Below are positions 8,965 to 16,418 of a stretch of 60,694 bases of DNA, in pieces. The notes below the pieces were generated by a model. The model had not been told where the DNA came from, made no database searches, and was given only the letters and a program-made list of their open reading frames with translations. Positions within the stretch are counted from its first letter, which is position 1, and every line of letters begins with the position of its first letter. This stretch comes from JAFTYO01 sp045613125 (lineage in GTDB: Bacteria; Pseudomonadota; Alphaproteobacteria; RF32; CAG-239). Position numbers and translations under genes: made by a program. The stretch covers positions 1 through 60,694 of the forward strand of contig JAZLAM010000028.1 of NCBI GenBank assembly GCA_045613125.1, written 5' to 3'.

Positions 8965-8997
8965 AAAAAAACCACATTTGAAAATGTGGTTTTTTTA
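8965..8997 (+). terminator. rho-independent terminator after the parAB run
   Basis: The inverted repeat ACCACATTT/AAATGTGGT at 8971-8990 is followed by a run of seven T residues. It closes the transcript ending with the ferredoxin-thioredoxin reductase-like gene. Confidence 0.85.
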
Positions 8998-9000
8998 TAA

Positions 9001-9480
9001 AATATACTTAGTATTATTCCCCCAATTGGCCCATTATATCAGACATTACTGTATCATTATAAACAACAGTAACTGTCGTATATCCCTTACACATCAATGA
9101 CCGAGTTGTTCCACTTAAATTTGCTGAACGATTGCTTATCGCAATCGAGCGATGACTTTGTAGACTGTCATGCCTCTGAAACAAAAAATATATACCGTCA
9201 TACCTCCGATTGAGTGAGGTCAAGGTATCTCCCGATTAGATTTTCCCAACCAACAACATACGCGATGATAGATGTTTTTAAACTAATTTGAAGCCCCTTG
9301 AATTTGTTTGTTTAACTCACAAATAAGGTGGGACAGTATAGGGTGCGCAGGCAAAAAATAGGGATGGCTTTATTTTTTTATGTTATGTCTCCGAACCACA
9401 AGTAAGTAATGTCATAGAACCTTAAATAAGTTAAGATTATGTATAGTTTTTTCCGATATTTTTCGGATAAAATAAGCTCA
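9001..9480. repeat. gene-free region with mosaic intergenic repeat (copy 1)
   Basis: No convincing gene is present in these 480 bp. From about 9081 the DNA is built of short modules also seen near 29850-30130 and 33975-34420, such as GTCATGCCTC, GAGGTCAAGG followed by an ATCTCCCGATTAG-like block, and TTTGAAGCCCCTTGA. The segment 9221-9303 is clearly similar to 34281-34362. Base composition is richer in G and C than the flanking spacers. Reading frames here look like repeat-derived noise. Confidence 0.65.
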
Positions 9481-9511
9481 AAAAAATCCTCGATTTTATC
9501 GAGGATTTTTT
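9481..9511 (-). terminator. terminator of the phosphofructokinase gene
   Basis: TCCTCGAT at 9487-9494 pairs with ATCGAGGA at 9498-9505. It is flanked by A-run and T-run on opposite sides, so it could work in both directions. It lies about 27 bp beyond the pfkA stop on the minus strand. Confidence 0.8.
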
Positions 9512-9532
9512 ATAACTTTAAAGGTTTATATA

Positions 9533-10612
9533 TTAAATTTCACCGATATACATACCTAAAGATTTAGCTGTTCTGATGTAATCGCCATTAAGATCTAAGA
9601 TGGTTGTACCACAAGCAACTACATCTTCTAAAGGATATGCTTCAACTTTTCCGTTGCTTAAACCCACCATAAGACCTGTTTGACCATCATCTAAAAGTTC
9701 AACAGCTTTTGTAGCTAACATACAAGCTAAAATACGGTCAAAAAACGTAGGAGCTCCTGCACGTTGTATATGACCTAAACGTGTAACACGTGTTTGAAAT
9801 TCTTTATAAATACTATTTATTTTTTCATTTAAGTAATCACCAATACCGCCGAGAACTCCTTCTCCAACCATGTTTTTAGCAGAAGTTAAAAGTTCCCCTG
9901 TTTCTGTTTTGATACCTTCGGAAACAACAATAACAGCGTGTGTGCGTCCACTTGCTTTAATTTCTTTTAATTTTGCAACAATACCTTCAATTGTATATGG
10001 AATTTCAGGAACTAAGCAAACATCAGCAAAACCTGCGATAGCAGTGTGCATAGCCAAATGTCCGGCGTGACGACCCATAACTTCTAATATAAGAGCTCTA
10101 TGGTGTGAACGAGCTGTATTGTTTAAGCTATCAACAGCATCCATACATACATCACAAGCAGAATCAAAACCGACAGAATATTGTGTTAAAGGAGTGTCAT
10201 TATCCATTGTTTTTGGAATACCCATCATTTTAACACCAGAATTTTTGCAATAGTTACTTACAATATTCATAGAACCATCACCACCAACAACAATAACAGC
10301 ATCAAGACCCAGTTGTTTAACACCTTCGCCAAAACGACGAGACATTTCTGCTTGAGATTCCATTTTAACACCTTTGTTTAATGAGCCTAAATAAGAACCG
10401 GAAATGCGCGGCCAAGGTGTATCACAAAAATTTCTAGATGTAAGTATTTCATAAGAAAGAGGTGTTTCTGTTAAACCTTCTGTTCCATCATGAATACCAT
10501 AAACTTCCCAACCTTTCTTTTCTGCAGATTTTACCACTGATGATATAACAGCATTTAATCCGGAACAGTCACCTCCACTGGTTAATATACCTATTTTTTT
10601 TATATTGCTCAT
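9533..10612 (-). CDS. pfkA: 6-phosphofructokinase
   Basis: Phosphorylates fructose 6-phosphate to fructose 1,6-bisphosphate, committing sugar to glycolysis. The 359-residue protein has the nucleotide loop GGDCSGLN, GGDGS at 110-114 and PKTMDND at 133-139. In this family the glycine in GGDGS is typical of ATP-using enzymes, whereas lysine in PKTMDND instead of PGTIDND is typical of pyrophosphate-type lineages. The same combination is known in trypanosomal enzymes, which use ATP, so ATP is the more likely donor. It stands alone with its own terminator. Many Alphaproteobacteria lack a classical phosphofructokinase, so acquisition by transfer is possible. Confidence 0.88.
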   Translation of the reverse strand: MSNIKKIGILTSGGDCSGLNAVISSVVKSAEKKGWEVYGIHDGTEGLTETPLSYEILTSRNFCDTPWPRISGSYLGSLNKGVKMESQAEMSRRFGEGVKQLGLDAVIVVGGDGSMNIVSNYCKNSGVKMMGIPKTMDNDTPLTQYSVGFDSACDVCMDAVDSLNNTARSHHRALILEVMGRHAGHLAMHTAIAGFADVCLVPEIPYTIEGIVAKLKEIKASGRTHAVIVVSEGIKTETGELLTSAKNMVGEGVLGGIGDYLNEKINSIYKEFQTRVTRLGHIQRAGAPTFFDRILACMLATKAVELLDDGQTGLMVGLSNGKVEAYPLEDVVACGTTILDLNGDYIRTAKSLGMYIGEI

Positions 10613-10749
10613 AAATATTTCTCCATTTAGTTACTTTTAAAGTTGATTATTATTATGTAATGTTGTATAATTTCATACAAATTTTACAATAAAATATCCA
10701 GTAAAAAAATGAACTTGTTATAAACTTTATTTAAAAGGGCTTCAATATA

Positions 10750-10962
10750 ATGTTAAATAATGATAATTTCGGCAAACTTCAACAACAACTTTGTGAGTTA
10801 AGGCTTGAAGAGCGTAGAGTTTGTTCCGATATTTCCCGTTTGGTAAATAAAAATCAGACTATTGATTTTTTTCAGGCTCAAAAATTAAATAAAATGCGTA
10901 GCGGTATAAAAAATAAAATAAAAGTTGTAGAAGCAAAGATTATGCCTAATATAATTGCTTAA
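10750..10962 (+). CDS. small DUF465 (YdcH-like) protein
   Basis: A 70-residue, probably all-helical protein. The pattern of a leucine- and arginine-rich first helix, a linker with TIDFFQAQ, and a lysine-rich second helix ending MPNIIA fits the DUF465/YdcH family, many alphaproteobacterial members of which end in PDIIA. Function of the family is unknown. The ATG lies after AAAAGGGCTTC, which can serve as ribosome binding site. The next gene starts 48 bp downstream and may share the transcript. Confidence 0.6.
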   Translation: MLNNDNFGKLQQQLCELRLEERRVCSDISRLVNKNQTIDFFQAQKLNKMRSGIKNKIKVVEAKIMPNIIA

Positions 10963-11010
10963 TTTTTAAACCATACTCCCTTTTTATTGTCTCTTTAAGA
11001 AGGTTTGTTT

Positions 11011-12213
11011 ATGTCTTCAATACATTTTGGTAAAATTACAGAAAAAACTCAAGACAATCCTTACGGTTTTAAGGAAGTTGATGATATCCCATTAAATGAA
11101 CCTTGTATTGTTGTTTTAGGTGGCGATGGTGTTGTTACCAACAAAGACGGAAAAGGTGAAGCAAAAAGTTTGTATTATATGCTTCAATCTGAAGTTGAAG
11201 GTGTTTCTGTTTATGTCGGAATTTATGATTTTACCGATAATAAAAAAGAGCAATCAAGAAGGTTAAATCATGTAAAAAATTTAAGAGATACTTTATCTGT
11301 AAAAGTTCCTGCATTAAATGATGTATCAAATAATGAAACGCTAAATCCGCAATATATTGAAGAAGCTTTTAATAAGCTTCTTCTTCCCAGGATTTCGATA
11401 TTAAACGGTAAGAAGAGAATTTCTTTAAATGAGGCTTGTCGCAGAATCCGTATGATAAATTTTGATGTGAGGTGTCACGGAGGATATGTCGCTTTTAAGT
11501 TGGAAGAAAAAATGCAAAAAGAAATGGTAAAACTAGGCTATAACAAAGACGAAATGAAAAAAATTCAATCTCAATTGTTGTTTGTAGCTAAAGATTCTGC
11601 CGCTCCGACAGATCATTTAAAATCTGCTTGGGTGTGTTTTAATTCTGTTAGGGACACTGTTTATCCTAATTCGCCCGATGGAAGATTATCAAACAATTTG
11701 TTTAATAATTATCTTTATAATAAAATAAAAGAAGATAAACAGCATTTTCAGGCAATTATAGATGGTAATGAAAAAAGAGCAGCTGATCTTAAAGAATTTA
11801 ACTTAAGACCTTGTTTAGTGGAAAATCAGGGAAATATGTTTTTGATAAAACAAAGATATCCTTATCCTAAAAATGATGTTTTTCAAGTTGATGAAAATAA
11901 TATAGAGCATAATTTTAACGGTTTTTACGATTCTTCACAAACTCCTCAAGGGCAGATGATGTGCCATATCAGAAAAACCGTAATTGTAAACGGGGTTAAA
12001 AATTCTATCTTGCAACAAAATAAACACGAGCCTTTACCTAATTTGAGAAATTTGGTTTTAAGTGATAATCCCAAAGAACAAAAACAAAAAGAATTTGTAG
12101 AACAAAATTTTGATAAAATGATTGAAAATGGTCAAAATTTAAGACAACAAATATACCAAGATACTCTTATAAAAAGACAAAATGATTTAGGGTTTGGTTT
12201 TACCTGTTTGTAA
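11011..12213 (+). CDS. hypothetical protein, 400 residues
   Basis: Not recognised. The chosen ATG has an AAGAAGG ribosome binding site 7 bp upstream; a TTG two codons earlier is less likely. There is no signal peptide or membrane segment. The N-terminal part has a glycine-rich CIVVLGGDGVVTNKDGKGE strand-loop that could begin an alpha/beta hydrolase-type or nucleotide-binding fold, followed by VYVGIYDF. A conserved-looking CRRIRMINFDVRCHGG block is mid-protein. The C-terminus is helical and charged. It converges on the 12223 gene with only 9 bp between stops. It could belong to the same accessory set as the 20-24 kb genes, which are also glutamine- and asparagine-rich. Confidence 0.7.
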   Translation: MSSIHFGKITEKTQDNPYGFKEVDDIPLNEPCIVVLGGDGVVTNKDGKGEAKSLYYMLQSEVEGVSVYVGIYDFTDNKKEQSRRLNHVKNLRDTLSVKVPALNDVSNNETLNPQYIEEAFNKLLLPRISILNGKKRISLNEACRRIRMINFDVRCHGGYVAFKLEEKMQKEMVKLGYNKDEMKKIQSQLLFVAKDSAAPTDHLKSAWVCFNSVRDTVYPNSPDGRLSNNLFNNYLYNKIKEDKQHFQAIIDGNEKRAADLKEFNLRPCLVENQGNMFLIKQRYPYPKNDVFQVDENNIEHNFNGFYDSSQTPQGQMMCHIRKTVIVNGVKNSILQQNKHEPLPNLRNLVLSDNPKEQKQKEFVEQNFDKMIENGQNLRQQIYQDTLIKRQNDLGFGFTCL

Positions 12214-12222
12214 AAATATTTT

Positions 12223-14427
12223 TTAATAACATTTTAGAGCAACGGCATTATTTTTTTCTTGTCCGCTACAAGCTGTTATAGCTTGATAAATAGAAATTGG
12301 TGTAGGAACAAAATTATTTTTAGGCATTGCTAAAATAAAATCTTTTTGGATTTTTGCTGATAAAACATTATCTGATAAAGCTTCATCAGTTTTAAGCCCC
12401 ACAGTTCCTAAATTTCCATTTTCGGAAGGTTTTATATCTTCTTTTCCTGCAGCTATAGCAACTAAACCAGAATTTTTACAAATATTTTCCCAGTTGTTTA
12501 TTGCTAAAAACACACATTCTTCTTGTGATAATCCCGAAAATTCAATAACATAAGATTTATTTGCTAAAACATCATTATTATTCAATTTAGAAGCTATTAT
12601 AAACACATCTCCTCCGGAAGCATTTTTTATTTCAGAAAGATTTGCATCAATCATATCAATCGGAATAAGGTTTTGATTTTTTGCATATTCATTGTTTAAT
12701 CCATCAAAACTTTCTCTTTCAGTAAAATAGTTTTTTATATTAGTTGCTATATTTGTTATTTGATCAATATTTTTTGTTATAATATTTTTATTAAAAAACT
12801 TTTTTATTTCTTGATAAATGGTAAATAATATAGGATCAAAATAAAGATAGTTACCTGATAAAATGTCGCTTTCTATAGGAGAATATAAATAGTCTAAATC
12901 CATATATATTTCTTTAATATTTTGTTCCAAATCTGATTTTTTCAAAATATTAATAACTTCTTCAAGGTATATGATTTTTTCAACCTCATCAGTTTTATAG
13001 ATAAATCCATCAAGAGGGTTTCCTCTTATACTATATTTTTGGATTGGATGTTTATCGTTTTTGTTAACACGTATTTTTATATCAATAAATTTATATATAT
13101 TTTCAACAAAAGTTGCAAAATCTATATTTTTTTTGATATTAACTTCAAAATCTATAATCTTATCTTCATTTTTATTGAATAAACTTAAATCAAATTTGTT
13201 TATAATATCAGATGTTTTCCAAAGATGATTTGTCCATGTCGCAAAAACAGATTCTATCATCTTTATATCAATATCAGAATTTTTTAAAAATTCATGTGTG
13301 AAATTCTCTAATGAAGATACATATTGGTCAATTATAGTGCGACCAATATTAATTTCAGATGTTATTATATTTTTTTTGTTTATTGGATTTTTTACATATA
13401 ATTTTATACTATTAGCGCCAGAATTTGTTATACTTATCAATGAAGTATTTTCGTTATTGGTGTAAAAATATATATTATATGGATTTGAAAAACCTTTTAT
13501 AATATTAAAATTACCTATTGTTGAAAATGTTTTGTTTCCATCAACTACAGCTTCTGAATCAGATATGATTAGATTTTTAAGCAAATTAGTTATCAATTTT
13601 GCTTTGAATAATTTTTTATCGTGTAAAACAGATATTTCGGTAAGAGTTTCTAAAAATTCTTCTAATCCTTTAAATGAAACCGAAGAATATGTTTGAGGGT
13701 TTTGAATATTTATTGTTTTGATTATTAAGGATTGTGTTTTTTTATCAAACGATGCATCAAAATCGACATTTTCTAAAAATTTGAAACTTTCTTTATCAAA
13801 AAAAGAACCGTTACAAGTAAAATCAGCATCAGATTGAAATTTAGGGTATATATATTCTCCTTTATAAGAACAGGTAAATTCATTATCTCCAATATTTAAG
13901 GATTGAATATTTAAACAACTTAAAAAATCTTTCAAATTTTCAAAAGTTTTGTTTTGAAAAAATTTTTGTACTTTTTCCATAAAAACTTCAGTTTTGCATA
14001 AAAGTTTTCCGTTTATATCAGATTTGAATTTGATTTTTTTAAGGTTCATTTTAAAAGAATTGTCGGTATATAAAGTAATAGTAAATTCATCAAAAAGTTT
14101 TTTTATACCAGAAAAGTTAGATGTAAAATCAATCGTTGCAATTCCATTATTATAATTCATATCAATATTTTTTTCAGCATTTATATATATTTTTGCCGGT
14201 CCGTTTTTAACACCATCTTTAAATATATATTGCTGAGATAAACCGCCATCTTTATTATATAAATTATATTCTCCGTTTTTTTTGAAGAAACTACGCTGAG
14301 ATACAGACTTTAAAGTTCCGTCTTGATAATATTGTTTTTTAGTTGATTGGCCTAGATATAAAAATAAAATAAAGCAAAACGCTATAAACAACAAAGACAT
14401 AAGTGTAAAAACTACAGTTTTTTTCAT
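12223..14427 (-). CDS. membrane-anchored protein with MORN-like repeats and a type IVb pilin-like C-terminus
   Basis: A 734-residue protein with one N-terminal hydrophobic helix (about residues 5-27) and a large extracytoplasmic part. Residues 30-100 contain repeats of the YYQDGTLKS / YNKDGGLSQQYIFKDG kind, as in MORN or YwqK-like proteins. The long middle is beta-rich and unrecognised. The last 140 residues have the pattern FSGLSQEECVFLAINNW, then a glycine-rich loop, then ITACSG and a final ALKCY, which resembles the C-terminal domain of PilS-type type IVb pilins. No pilus assembly genes are nearby. The fusion is inferred from motif likeness only. Confidence 0.6.
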   Translation of the reverse strand: MKKTVVFTLMSLLFIAFCFILFLYLGQSTKKQYYQDGTLKSVSQRSFFKKNGEYNLYNKDGGLSQQYIFKDGVKNGPAKIYINAEKNIDMNYNNGIATIDFTSNFSGIKKLFDEFTITLYTDNSFKMNLKKIKFKSDINGKLLCKTEVFMEKVQKFFQNKTFENLKDFLSCLNIQSLNIGDNEFTCSYKGEYIYPKFQSDADFTCNGSFFDKESFKFLENVDFDASFDKKTQSLIIKTINIQNPQTYSSVSFKGLEEFLETLTEISVLHDKKLFKAKLITNLLKNLIISDSEAVVDGNKTFSTIGNFNIIKGFSNPYNIYFYTNNENTSLISITNSGANSIKLYVKNPINKKNIITSEINIGRTIIDQYVSSLENFTHEFLKNSDIDIKMIESVFATWTNHLWKTSDIINKFDLSLFNKNEDKIIDFEVNIKKNIDFATFVENIYKFIDIKIRVNKNDKHPIQKYSIRGNPLDGFIYKTDEVEKIIYLEEVINILKKSDLEQNIKEIYMDLDYLYSPIESDILSGNYLYFDPILFTIYQEIKKFFNKNIITKNIDQITNIATNIKNYFTERESFDGLNNEYAKNQNLIPIDMIDANLSEIKNASGGDVFIIASKLNNNDVLANKSYVIEFSGLSQEECVFLAINNWENICKNSGLVAIAAGKEDIKPSENGNLGTVGLKTDEALSDNVLSAKIQKDFILAMPKNNFVPTPISIYQAITACSGQEKNNAVALKCY

Positions 14428-14477
14428 TACATAAAACCCTTAAATAACAAAATTACCTGACACAAGACTATTATAAT

Positions 14478-15047
14478 TTATGATAATTTACAATTTTTAA
14501 AATTTTTTATATTCAAAAAACATTCTTTACCATGTCCGTTTATAATACCAATTGCTTGCAAATAAGAATAAACGGTAACGGAGCCGACAAATTTCATTCC
14601 TCGTTTTTTTAAGTCTTTTGATAATTTATCCGAAAGCTCGGATTTGGTTTGTTTTGCATAATCTTCAATTATGGGTTTTGTACCACATTGTATTTCTATA
14701 TATTTTTCAAAAGAGCTAAACTCATTTTGTATTTGCTTAAATATTTTAGCATTATTTATTGTAGCTTTAATCTTTAATTTATTACGTATTATGTTGGGAT
14801 TATCTAAAAGTTCATTAATTTTTTTATTATTATAAGAACATATTTTATCTATATCAAAATTATCAAAAGATTTTCTAAAATCTTCTCTTTTATTTAAAAT
14901 ACATTCCCAAGATAATCCGGCTTGAAAACATTCTAAAATAAGTGTTTCAAACAAATGCTTTTCACAATGTTTAATAACACCCCATTCTTTATCATGATAT
15001 TCAACATAAAGCGGATTTTTCAAATTTAACCAAGAACAGCGTTTCAT
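14478..15047 (-). CDS. tag: DNA-3-methyladenine glycosylase I
   Basis: Removes 3-methyladenine from alkylated DNA as the first step of base excision repair. The 189-residue protein starts MKRCSWL and has the zinc ligands C4, H18 (in EYHDKEWG), H172 and C176 (in GHGKEC), the pattern of the Tag family. The ATG at 15047 is supported by a perfect AGGAGG ribosome binding site 5 bp upstream and by the family start; an upstream in-frame extension is not needed. It is a single gene between unrelated neighbours. Confidence 0.93.
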   Translation of the reverse strand: MKRCSWLNLKNPLYVEYHDKEWGVIKHCEKHLFETLILECFQAGLSWECILNKREDFRKSFDNFDIDKICSYNNKKINELLDNPNIIRNKLKIKATINNAKIFKQIQNEFSSFEKYIEIQCGTKPIIEDYAKQTKSELSDKLSKDLKKRGMKFVGSVTVYSYLQAIGIINGHGKECFLNIKNFKNCKLS

Positions 15048-15180
15048 ACACACCTCCTGAATAAGGATATATTTGTTAAAATTTAAAATCAAGCAATTAA
15101 CAAGAAAACTTGACTTTTAATTTTTTGTCATATATTATTATCACAATACATTAAATATTAACGTTTAAATTATTTGGCAT

Positions 15181-15450
15181 ATGAAACAAAAAATTTTAAA
15201 CCAAGTCGATCAAGTCTTGGAAGATTATTTAGGAAAATCCTTCAAAACAAAATTAGACAACAACGAGCTTCGTATAGACTCTGATTTGAAGGAAGAATTT
15301 GATATCGGAAGCATAGATTTATGCATGATTATGGTTGCATTGGAAGGTATATATCATATATCTTTTGATGAGGAGACGGTAGCGCGTATTAGTGAAGCAA
15401 CGACACGCGAGAACATCGTTAACACTATATACGAGTTTATCTCTGATTGA
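15181..15450 (+). CDS. orphan acyl carrier protein-like protein
   Basis: An 89-residue acidic protein with the acyl carrier fold. The block FDIGSIDLCMIMVALE matches the site where phosphopantetheine is attached to serine, here S44, although the usual aspartate before the serine is replaced by glycine. Helix pattern and length fit an ACP. It stands alone with a terminator directly behind and no fatty-acid or polyketide genes nearby, so it is unlikely to be the main AcpP. Its partner pathway cannot be told from this window. Confidence 0.78.
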   Translation: MKQKILNQVDQVLEDYLGKSFKTKLDNNELRIDSDLKEEFDIGSIDLCMIMVALEGIYHISFDEETVARISEATTRENIVNTIYEFISD

Positions 15451-15470
15451 TTAATGTAATCAATTATAAT

Positions 15471-15499
15471 AAAAACTCAGGTAAAAACCTGAGTTTTTG
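15471..15499 (+). terminator. terminator after the ACP-like gene
   Basis: ACTCAGGT at 15475-15482 and ACCTGAGT at 15487-15494 form a hairpin preceded by As and followed by TTTTT. Confidence 0.85.
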
Positions 15500-15505
15500 T
15501 GTGTA

Positions 15506-15535
15506 TAAAAAAAGCACCTTTAAAGGTGCTTTAGT
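15506..15535 (-). terminator. terminator of the 15549 gene
   Basis: AGCACCTTT/AAAGGTGCT at 15513-15530 is a perfect palindrome. On the minus strand it is followed by a run of T residues and sits just past the stop of the 15549-16226 gene. Confidence 0.8.
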
Positions 15536-15548
15536 TTTACATCAGTTT

Positions 15549-16226
15549 TTAAGCTGTGAGGAAGCGTTTTGCTAACTCGTTCCGGAGTAAAAATTCAATC
15601 CGGCGTAAATTGTTGTGATAACATGCTTCCATTTCTTCTTCTTTACCGCAGGTGTGTTCAGATGTGGAATTGAGAATTTCACTGGGAATATCCAAAACAG
15701 TGAATACTAATTCAGCATCAGAAAATTGGTTTACGATATTTAACACTTCTTTATCTCTTAACTCTTCTTTATACAAAGGGAGCTTGAGTGAAGAAGCATA
15801 AATATTGGCATAATTACCTTCTTTTTTTCGCTTACAATATCTGTAAGCTTCAATTTGTTGGTCGGCAATTTTTTGGCGGATGTCAATCATCAGAAACTGT
15901 AAGTTTGCGCTATATGTTTCATCTTCAGTCATATACAACTCATTTTCGAGAGAACGATAAAGAGATTTACATAACAAATTACTCATGTCTTGAATTTTTT
16001 CTCTTGCCAACTCGGTATCAAAAAGTTTCGATTGCGGAGAATCTTTAAATTCTGCAAAGAAATTTTTCATAACATCCTGATCTTTGTTTTGCTCTCGAGA
16101 TGTTTGTAATAAATTGTAGAAAATCTGTGCTAAAGCACCAACACCAAAGAACCAAAATAAATGCGGCTCATACATGCAGGCAGCATAAACTAAGCCAACT
16201 GCAGCAATAAATAAAAATACGATCAT
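15549..16226 (-). CDS. hypothetical membrane protein
   Basis: A 225-residue protein not recognised. The N-terminus (residues 1-40) holds two closely spaced hydrophobic segments around a YEPH turn; the rest is a soluble, charged, mostly helical domain with several cysteines (CGKEEEMEACYHNNLRR near the C-terminus). This layout suggests a membrane hairpin with a cytoplasmic domain. No clear ribosome binding site precedes the ATG. It is transcribed alone and ends in its own terminator. Confidence 0.65.
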   Translation of the reverse strand: MIVFLFIAAVGLVYAACMYEPHLFWFFGVGALAQIFYNLLQTSREQNKDQDVMKNFFAEFKDSPQSKLFDTELAREKIQDMSNLLCKSLYRSLENELYMTEDETYSANLQFLMIDIRQKIADQQIEAYRYCKRKKEGNYANIYASSLKLPLYKEELRDKEVLNIVNQFSDAELVFTVLDIPSEILNSTSEHTCGKEEEMEACYHNNLRRIEFLLRNELAKRFLTA

Positions 16227-16418
16227 AATTGTAATTTTTTAAACATTGATAATACATTAATAACTAAAAGATGTTAGCAAGTATAGTATAAAAAAATTTT
16301 TTGTCAACAGTTAATTATATGTAAAAAATAATTGCTAAAAATAAATATTTGTGGTAACATGCCGACAAAACATATTAAAATATGTCAAATTGAAGATTCA
16401 AATATTTGGAGAAAAACT

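Noticed and set aside
8807..9100. 97-residue plus-strand frame overlapping the ferredoxin-thioredoxin-reductase-like gene
   Set aside because: Shadow frame running through the terminator; the CPC/CHC frame has the better start and family pattern.
9014..9223. 69-residue minus-strand frame ending SDIMGQLGE
   Set aside because: Mostly inside the mosaic repeat. The C-terminal 25 residues could be a gene remnant but support is too weak to call.
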